From assembly GCA_964537875.1 (NCBI GenBank), contig CAZIDN010000012.1, positions 1 to 64,000 of the forward strand: a stretch of DNA of 64,000 nt, in the 5' to 3' direction. The notes under the pieces were generated by a model. It worked only from the letters and a program-made list of their open reading frames with translations, was not told the origin of the DNA and searched no databases. Positions 58,681 to 64,000 of the stretch are shown here, one piece after another. Every line of letters starts with the position of its first letter. Position 1 is the first letter of the stretch. This DNA comes from JAPKZH01 sp964537875. Lineage in GTDB: Bacteria > Acidobacteriota > Aminicenantia > Aminicenantales > UBA4085. The translations under genes and the position numbers were made by a program.

Positions 58681-59463
58681 ATGAGGCTGAATAAGGTCAC
58701 TATTCTCGGAATCAAGGTTAGCAACTGTACGAGAAGCGAGTTGAACGAATACATCAAGGAGGTGATATTCCAGGACCGTAAAGAAATGATTTTGAACGTC
58801 AATATTCATTGCATGAATCTCGCCCATCGCTATTCTTGGCTGAAGGATCTTTTGAACTCAGCAGCAGTTGTGTTTTGCGATGGCGATGGCGTACGCTTAG
58901 CTGGGCGATGGCTGGGCTCTAAGATTCCCGAAAAAATCACCTATAGCCGATGGATCTGGGAGCTAGCCAGGTTGTCCGAACGATTCGGTTTTACCTGGTA
59001 TATCCTCGGAGCTACGCACGATTCTCTGCGAGATGCGCTCTGCGTACTTCAGGCCGAGTATCCCGGATTAAAAATCATTGGCTACCATTCGGGATATTTT
59101 CGGGATGGAGCCGAAGTCGAGGAAGTCGCGGCGGATATTAATACAAAGAGACCGAACATCTTGGTCTTAGCCATGGGCATGCCGGTCCAGGAGCAGTGGC
59201 TCCGCCAATATTTTGATCGCCTTCAGGTGAACGTTGCTCTGACTGGCGGAGCCGTAATAGATTACGTTTCTGGCCATTTTAGGATGACGCCTAATTTTTT
59301 CTATCGCTTAAAAATGGAATGGTTCTATCGGCTTCTCCAACAGCCGAGGCGGCTCTTCTGGAGATATTTTCTAGGAAACCCGGCATTCTTTTTCCGAGTG
59401 ATTCGCTGCTGGCTATCGAACTCAGGCCGCATTCGAGAAAAAAGACAATCGTCTGCGCTCTAA
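58681..59463 (+). CDS. WecG/TagA/CpsF-family glycosyltransferase
   Basis: A 260-residue GT26 enzyme that adds an N-acetyl-mannosamine-type sugar to a lipid-linked glycan at the cytoplasmic membrane face. It shows the family order: INLHCMN-like NVNIHCMN, AAVVFCDGDGVRLAGRWLG, GFTWYILGATHDSLRDAL, LVLAMGMPVQEQWL and ALTGGAVIDYVSGHFRMTPN, with the conserved Asp. The membrane-associated C-terminus is basic. It is first in the locus, 13 bp before the phosphoglycosyltransferase gene. The ATG has only a weak ribosome binding site. Confidence 0.9.
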   Translation: MRLNKVTILGIKVSNCTRSELNEYIKEVIFQDRKEMILNVNIHCMNLAHRYSWLKDLLNSAAVVFCDGDGVRLAGRWLGSKIPEKITYSRWIWELARLSERFGFTWYILGATHDSLRDALCVLQAEYPGLKIIGYHSGYFRDGAEVEEVAADINTKRPNILVLAMGMPVQEQWLRQYFDRLQVNVALTGGAVIDYVSGHFRMTPNFFYRLKMEWFYRLLQQPRRLFWRYFLGNPAFFFRVIRCWLSNSGRIREKRQSSAL

Positions 59464-59476
59464 CCGGACTCAATCT

Positions 59477-60928
59477 ATGCTTAAGGAAAAAATTGACTTT
59501 TACAAAAAGATCGCGGCCCTCGTGGACGCTGCAACCATCACTGCGTCATTTTTCTCATCCTTTCTCCTTCGCAAATATTTTACGAAAATATATGCATGGG
59601 ACCTTTTCCCGTCTGTTAAAGTAATTGAAAACTTCCCTGCCTCCATCGATGGATATTGGATTATTTTCCTTATCGCGGTTCCGATCTGGCTTTTCGCGCT
59701 CTTCATAAGTGGCATGTACAAGTCGTTGTGGATGCAACGCGCAAAGATTATCGTTTGGATGATTGTGAAATCGGTCTTTTTCATATTCGTTGGGCTATGC
59801 GCCGTCTTCTTCATCTTCGACATCGAATTTGTCAGCCGGCTTTTTATCGCCATGTTCCTGATTGTGGGCGCCACGGCCCTGGCGATCGAACGGGTAGCCT
59901 TCCTCCACTCTCTCCGCATGCTTCGGCAGCGCGGCCGCAATATCCGCCGCTTGTTGATTGTGGGCACGAGCGAAAATGCGATCCGGATCATTGACAAAAT
60001 CCAACAGCACCAGGAATACGGGTTCAAGATCGTCGGCCTTATCGATGACGAATCCGGCCGGAATATCCAGAGTATAAGAGGCATCCATGTTATCGGAACC
60101 CTCGCTGACTTTCCAGACATCCTATACAATCATGCCATCGATGAAGTCGTGTTTGCGGTAGCCCGGAGTCACCTACCCCATGTAGAGAATGCGATCAATG
60201 CCTGTGAGACTGCGGGCGTCAGGGCGGCCCTCGTCATCGACCTCTTCAACCTGAAGATCGCCCGATGCCGCTCGGCCGAGTTCGCCGGCATTCCTATCGT
60301 TATGTTCGAAACGACGCGGGCCCAAGAATGGCAGTTGTTCTTGAAGAGAACCATGGACTTCGTCCTGTCCGGCCTTGGGATTCTTATCTTAAGCCCTGCT
60401 TTTTTCGCTATTGGCGGCTTAGTCCGATTAACGTCCCGAGGACCGGCGCTTTTCCGGCAGGAGAGGGTGGGCCTGAATGGCCGAAGATTCATCCTCTACA
60501 AGTTCCGGACCATGTATGCGCACGCGGAAAAAATCCGTGAGAAATTGGAAGATCATAACGAAATGAGCTTCCCCGTATTCAAGATCAAGAATGATCCGCG
60601 AGTAACGAAGGTCGGCCGCATCTTGCGTAAATTCAGCATAGATGAATTGCCCCAGCTAATCAACGTCTTCGCCGGGCAGATGAGCCTCGTCGGTCCACGC
60701 GCTCTCCCAGTTTATGAAGTCGACAAATTCGAACCTTGGCAAAGGCGTCGGCTCTCAATGAGGCCGGGGCTGACATGTAAATGGCAGACCAAGGGTCGGA
60801 ATAATATCGACTTTGAGGAGTGGATGAAGCTCGACCTAGCGTATATTGACAACTGGTCTCTATGGCACGACCTGAAGATCCTCATTAAAACAGTTCCCGT
60901 CGTCCTCTTCGGAATCGGTGCTTATTGA
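59477..60928 (+). CDS. Exopolysaccharide polyprenyl-phosphate sugar phosphotransferase (WbaP/PssY-like)
   Basis: A 483-residue initiating enzyme that transfers a sugar-1-phosphate to undecaprenyl phosphate. Four or five N-terminal membrane helices (about 12-135) lead to a CoA-binding-3-like Rossmann domain (RRLLIVGTSENAIRIIDK), another helix, and the bacterial sugar transferase domain: RTMDFVLSGLGILILSPAF, LFRQERVGLNGRRF, KFRTMY, FSIDELPQLINVFAGQMSLVGPRALP and RPGLTCKWQTKGR. All the usual motifs are intact. Together with the WecG-like gene it marks the start of a capsule or exopolysaccharide locus. Confidence 0.93.
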   Translation: MLKEKIDFYKKIAALVDAATITASFFSSFLLRKYFTKIYAWDLFPSVKVIENFPASIDGYWIIFLIAVPIWLFALFISGMYKSLWMQRAKIIVWMIVKSVFFIFVGLCAVFFIFDIEFVSRLFIAMFLIVGATALAIERVAFLHSLRMLRQRGRNIRRLLIVGTSENAIRIIDKIQQHQEYGFKIVGLIDDESGRNIQSIRGIHVIGTLADFPDILYNHAIDEVVFAVARSHLPHVENAINACETAGVRAALVIDLFNLKIARCRSAEFAGIPIVMFETTRAQEWQLFLKRTMDFVLSGLGILILSPAFFAIGGLVRLTSRGPALFRQERVGLNGRRFILYKFRTMYAHAEKIREKLEDHNEMSFPVFKIKNDPRVTKVGRILRKFSIDELPQLINVFAGQMSLVGPRALPVYEVDKFEPWQRRRLSMRPGLTCKWQTKGRNNIDFEEWMKLDLAYIDNWSLWHDLKILIKTVPVVLFGIGAY

Positions 60929-61387
60929 ATGCGCTGACCGTGTCATAGAAAGCGCCGTAGAGAGAAGGGAGGCCTAAATTCTTTTTTTCTTCGCGAGCAA
61001 GAGGGAAGCGGTTTATTATCAATGATATTCTGTTCCGATAAAACCAAATGTGAAGATAAGATGATGATTTATGCTCCTCCAGATAGAAGGCTATATGGAG
61101 TGGGCTAAACATCCAGGAAGATTTATGGCCCCTAAAATTCAATGGCGAGCGGGATAGCTTCTAGGATGAGCGGCGCCGGAAGCTTTATCAGCTTGCTGGC
61201 TAACGTTTCATAGGAAAATAAAGATGCGACCGAGAGTCAGAATCAGAAAATTGTTGAAATCGCGGCTAGAATTTGTTATAGATAATTATTCTCTTGGCTT
61301 TGATTAACCAAAGATGCTGCGGCTTAAGAGGTTATTGTCTTAGAGAATCCTTAAAGACTATCCTATCGCGAACCAGGAAACGGACTT
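60929..61387. other. Gap without recognisable gene inside the exopolysaccharide locus
   Basis: 459 bp, moderately AT-rich near 61230-61290, with no gene, terminator or repeat that I can support. A promoter for the following three genes may lie here. Confidence 0.45.
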
Positions 61388-62308
61388 GTGAAAAACGCAC
61401 GACCGCGCGTAGCGCTTATCAAGACAAATTACGATGGGCTCCCTTCTCAAATGGACCGCATATTCACGTTGGGAGAAGCGCCTGATCTGGCTTCCAAGAA
61501 CCGGACGGTCGCCATCAAGATCAACCTTTGCGATGCCCGGACGCCCGAGACTGGGGCCATTACCCACCCCCGTTTCTTGGACGCCCTGCTCAGCTACCTG
61601 CGCGAGCGGCATGATGATCTGACCATCACGGTTGTGGAAAGCGATTCTTTGGTCGTCCTGGCCGATGAGTTCATCCGTTGGTTCGGGATTCTTCCTGTCC
61701 TCGAAAAGTGGAACGCCCGCTGGGTCAACCTTTCCCGGGACAGACTCGTGCCGACGAAGGTCGAGGGAGTCATTCTCAAAGAAGTCGCCGTCCCCGCCAC
61801 GCTCGCTGAGGCTTCCTACTTCATATCACTGGCCAAGCTCAAGACCAACCTTCTGACAAAGTTCACCGGCAGCCTGAAAAATCAATTCGGTTGTCTCCCG
61901 GACCTCGAGAAAAACCGCTATCATCCAAACATTCATGATGTCATCGTAGACATCAACACGGTCTTTCGGCCCGATTTCGCGATCGTCGATGGGATCATTG
62001 CCATGGGCGGCGTCCAGGGACCGGCCTTCGGGATTCCTATTCTCTCTGGGATCGTAATCGCAGGAAGGGACGCCGTTGCCGTAGACACTTGCTCTGCCGC
62101 CATCATGGGGTTTAGGCCTCGGTCCGTCGCCCACATCCGCAAAGCGGCGGCGCGGGGCCTGGGATCGCTTCGCTATGATCGCGTCGGCGATCTGCCGGGA
62201 AAGGCCGATTTCCACATCTGTCCCTGGCAGATGAGGATCTTCGCGAGTGGGAGCACGATCAAAAGGAGGATTATGAATAGATCACGACGGGAACGATTGG
62301 GCGCATGA
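61388..62308 (+). CDS. DUF362-domain protein
   Basis: A 306-residue cytoplasmic protein with the DUF362 pattern: RPRVALIKTNYD, VAIKINLCDARTPETGAITH, SYFISLAKLKTNLLTKFTGS, LKNQFGCLPD, DFAIVDGIIAMGGVQGPAFG and IVIAGRDAVAVDTCSAAIMG. Many DUF362 proteins carry C-terminal ferredoxin cysteines; none are seen here. The function is unknown, although such genes recur in glycan and cofactor loci. It overlaps the next gene by four bases (ATGA), so it belongs to the same operon. Confidence 0.85.
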   Translation: MKNARPRVALIKTNYDGLPSQMDRIFTLGEAPDLASKNRTVAIKINLCDARTPETGAITHPRFLDALLSYLRERHDDLTITVVESDSLVVLADEFIRWFGILPVLEKWNARWVNLSRDRLVPTKVEGVILKEVAVPATLAEASYFISLAKLKTNLLTKFTGSLKNQFGCLPDLEKNRYHPNIHDVIVDINTVFRPDFAIVDGIIAMGGVQGPAFGIPILSGIVIAGRDAVAVDTCSAAIMGFRPRSVAHIRKAAARGLGSLRYDRVGDLPGKADFHICPWQMRIFASGSTIKRRIMNRSRRERLGA

Positions 62309-63357
62309 AGGTCGGGATCATCGGCGCCGGCGCCATCGTCCGGCGCGGTCATCTCCCAGCCTGGCTGAGGATTCCTGAGATCGAGGTCGCGGCCATCGCC
62401 GATTCTGACAGAACGACGGCCAGGCGAGTCGCCTCGGAGTTTGGTATTCCATATTATACGCAGGATTTCCGAGAGCTCTTGGATGATCCGGCCCTAGCAA
62501 TTATCGACATTGCAGCACCCACTCCAAGCCATTTCGAGATCCTCCGTCAAGCTGTTGCCCGGGAAAAGCACATCCTCGTCGAGAAGCCGATGACCTCCTC
62601 CTTTCAGGAATCTAAGGAGATCGCGCGAACGGCTAACAGGGGGCGAAGCAAGATTAGCGTCCTTTATAACTACCGGTATTATTCGTCGGTCCGGGAGGCT
62701 AAGTGGAGGATCAAAACCGGCCGCCTGGGGCAGATCGTCTCGATGAACGGCTTGGCGCTAACCAAGTTCCCCAATTCCTGGACTCGGAGCCGATGGCTTT
62801 ACAATCCCGGCGGTGCATTATACGACTTCACGCCCCATCTTGTCGACCTCACACTCTGGCTTATCGGGTCCCGCCCGCGGCGCCTCTTCGCTATGACCGG
62901 CTCCATCTTGGGATCTCTGGATTTCCTCACATATGCTCAAATCCTGGTCGAATTCGAGAACGGCGCCGTGGGGTCGATGGACTTCTCTTGGCTCACAGGC
63001 ACCAATCAGCTCGCCGTGGACGTACACGGAACCGGCGGCCATCTGAGACTCGATGTTAAGGAGGACGTCTGTTCGGAATACCATGGGACATACACCCCCT
63101 TAGACAACGTCCGCAAATCCATGGGCGAATGGAAGAGCTTCATCCGGCGAATCGCTGACAGGACGTTTTTCCAGGGACCGATGGCTACTTTTTATCCCTT
63201 CTTCAGGGATTTCTTGCGGTCCGTGAAGGAAGACACGTCCCCTCCCGTTCCTCTTGAGCAGGGCGTGTTGGTGGACGCTGTCTTAGCGGCCGCCCAGGCA
63301 AGTCTCACTTCCGGCCAGGCTGTGGATATGGCTGCCTTCATAGCCGCGCAACCCTGA
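62305..63357 (+). CDS. Gfo/Idh/MocA-family sugar dehydrogenase
   Basis: A 350-residue NAD(P)-dependent oxidoreductase that probably acts on a nucleotide sugar or other sugar for the polysaccharide. The Rossmann motif is GIIGAGAIVRRGHLPAW, the nicotinamide site EKPMTSSF, and the C-terminal beta-sheet has GGALYDFTPHLVDLTLWL with the conserved His. Length is typical. It is translationally coupled to the DUF362 gene and followed 63 bp later by a membrane protein gene. Confidence 0.9.
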   Translation: MKVGIIGAGAIVRRGHLPAWLRIPEIEVAAIADSDRTTARRVASEFGIPYYTQDFRELLDDPALAIIDIAAPTPSHFEILRQAVAREKHILVEKPMTSSFQESKEIARTANRGRSKISVLYNYRYYSSVREAKWRIKTGRLGQIVSMNGLALTKFPNSWTRSRWLYNPGGALYDFTPHLVDLTLWLIGSRPRRLFAMTGSILGSLDFLTYAQILVEFENGAVGSMDFSWLTGTNQLAVDVHGTGGHLRLDVKEDVCSEYHGTYTPLDNVRKSMGEWKSFIRRIADRTFFQGPMATFYPFFRDFLRSVKEDTSPPVPLEQGVLVDAVLAAAQASLTSGQAVDMAAFIAAQP

Positions 63358-63420
63358 GGAGACCTAAAAGATGCCAAGATTTGCCGGTCTTCAGGCTTTT
63401 TCGTATAATGGCTTCGCAGA

Positions 63421-64000
63421 ATGGGCGAGAAAAGTCTTCGTCGGCTTTTTTTCGCCGGGGCCCTCGCCTGGGCCGCCGGCTTTGCCGTTTTCTATTACAA
63501 ATATGTCCCGCTCGTACCCGGTTTCCAGGCGTTCCTTGCCCCGGTGCTCCTCTCTCTATTCATGGCAACCGCTGTGCGCCTCGAATGGGGTGCATCGATC
63601 TTTATCGCCCTCGTTCCCTTGATCAATAGCCTCCCTTACTTTTTCGAAATCTATGATTCCATTCCCCATGCCCCAACAGCTCTCGTGGCCGGGATCGTAT
63701 TTTTCGGGGGGTGGCTCTTCGGCGGCGCAATTGGCGCCGGCAGAAGCATTGAGTTCCCCGCCCCCCTCCGGAGGCCGCTAGCCGGATGGGCTCTCCTCAT
63801 CGCCATTTCTGCAATCGTGACTTTTTGGCGTTATACAGATTTTGTACCTTTGGTCTCTGGAAGCATTCGCGAATTTCAAGTTAATGTCACCGGCGTCAGG
63901 GCCGGCGGCGCCCTCATGAGCGATATTTTTGCAGCCCTGAACTACCTCACGGGATTCTTCGTCTTCGGTGCCTTCGTCCGGACATCGAGGCTATCCGGAT
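63421..64000 (+). CDS. Polytopic membrane protein, possibly O-antigen ligase or polymerase (partial)
   Basis: The frame opens at ATG 63421, directly after an in-frame TAA, and stays open to the window end (193 codons). It reads MGEKSLRRLFFAGALAWAA, LAPVLLSLFMATAVRLEWG, FIALVPLINSLPYFF, TALVAGIVFFGGWLFGGAIG, WALLIAISAIVTFWR and LNYLTGFFVFGAFV: five or six membrane helices. Position in the locus and helix density fit a Wzy/WaaL-type enzyme, but the diagnostic domain lies beyond the window. The ribosome binding site is weak. Confidence 0.7.
   Translation, partial: MGEKSLRRLFFAGALAWAAGFAVFYYKYVPLVPGFQAFLAPVLLSLFMATAVRLEWGASIFIALVPLINSLPYFFEIYDSIPHAPTALVAGIVFFGGWLFGGAIGAGRSIEFPAPLRRPLAGWALLIAISAIVTFWRYTDFVPLVSGSIREFQVNVTGVRAGGALMSDIFAALNYLTGFFVFGAFVRTSRLSG

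Overview
The window looks like chromosomal DNA of an uncultivated, GC-rich, Gram-negative heterotroph. Acidobacteriota or Aminicenantes-like bacteria fit best. This is inferred from gene content only: a VWFA-related protein family, the tail of an Oar-like TonB-dependent receptor, a DUF5916 outer-membrane barrel, many secreted peptidases and glycosidases, and three serine/threonine kinases that share an N-terminal zinc ribbon. I found no rRNA, tRNA or CRISPR array.

Layout. 1-15 kb carries exported glycan hydrolases (GH78, GH31, GH127), a DPP-IV-type peptidase broken by an in-frame amber codon, and a kinase-ATPase-TPR regulator. 15-32 kb is an accessory zone with two lipoprotein-like beta-propellers, a serine hydrolase, two VapC-type toxin-antitoxin (TA) pairs, a MntA-HepT pair, a DUF4258/DUF2283 pair, a kinase plus TPR/PEGA/NHL operon, an IS91/IS110 chimera, an OPT transporter and six copies of a 66-bp palindromic repeat. 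32-47 kb holds a kinase-TPR protein with a secreted arginase-like protein, a VWFA-related/M24 operon, a second M24 peptidase, a BNR-repeat protein, a CocE-like hydrolase and an HEXXH metalloprotein. 47-58 kb is worn down: a head-to-head junction of two 5'-truncated genes, a DUF5916 barrel, a Phd/ParE pair, scraps of restriction and DUF4143 genes, an intact M14 peptidase and two dead transposases. 58.6-64 kb is the start of an exopolysaccharide locus whose last gene runs off the window.

How the genes work together. The glycosidases and the S9, M24, M14, S15-like and HEXXH proteins suggest scavenging of plant-type glycans and peptides, with OPT importing oligopeptides. The three kinases share an N-terminal architecture but carry different output or sensor modules, so they look like paralogous signalling hubs. 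Two of them sit in tight operons with a candidate partner.

The most unusual signal is a dispersed hairpin family at 17.2-31.2 kb. Its two arms differ between subfamilies but change together, so pairing is preserved. Copies bracket small accessory modules (propeller, serine hydrolase, DUF4258/DUF2283), which suggests a REP/BIME- or MITE-like element moved in trans. A second, GC-rich inverted-repeat element of about 128 bp lies at 41.2 kb, and the end of another copy is cut by the window start.
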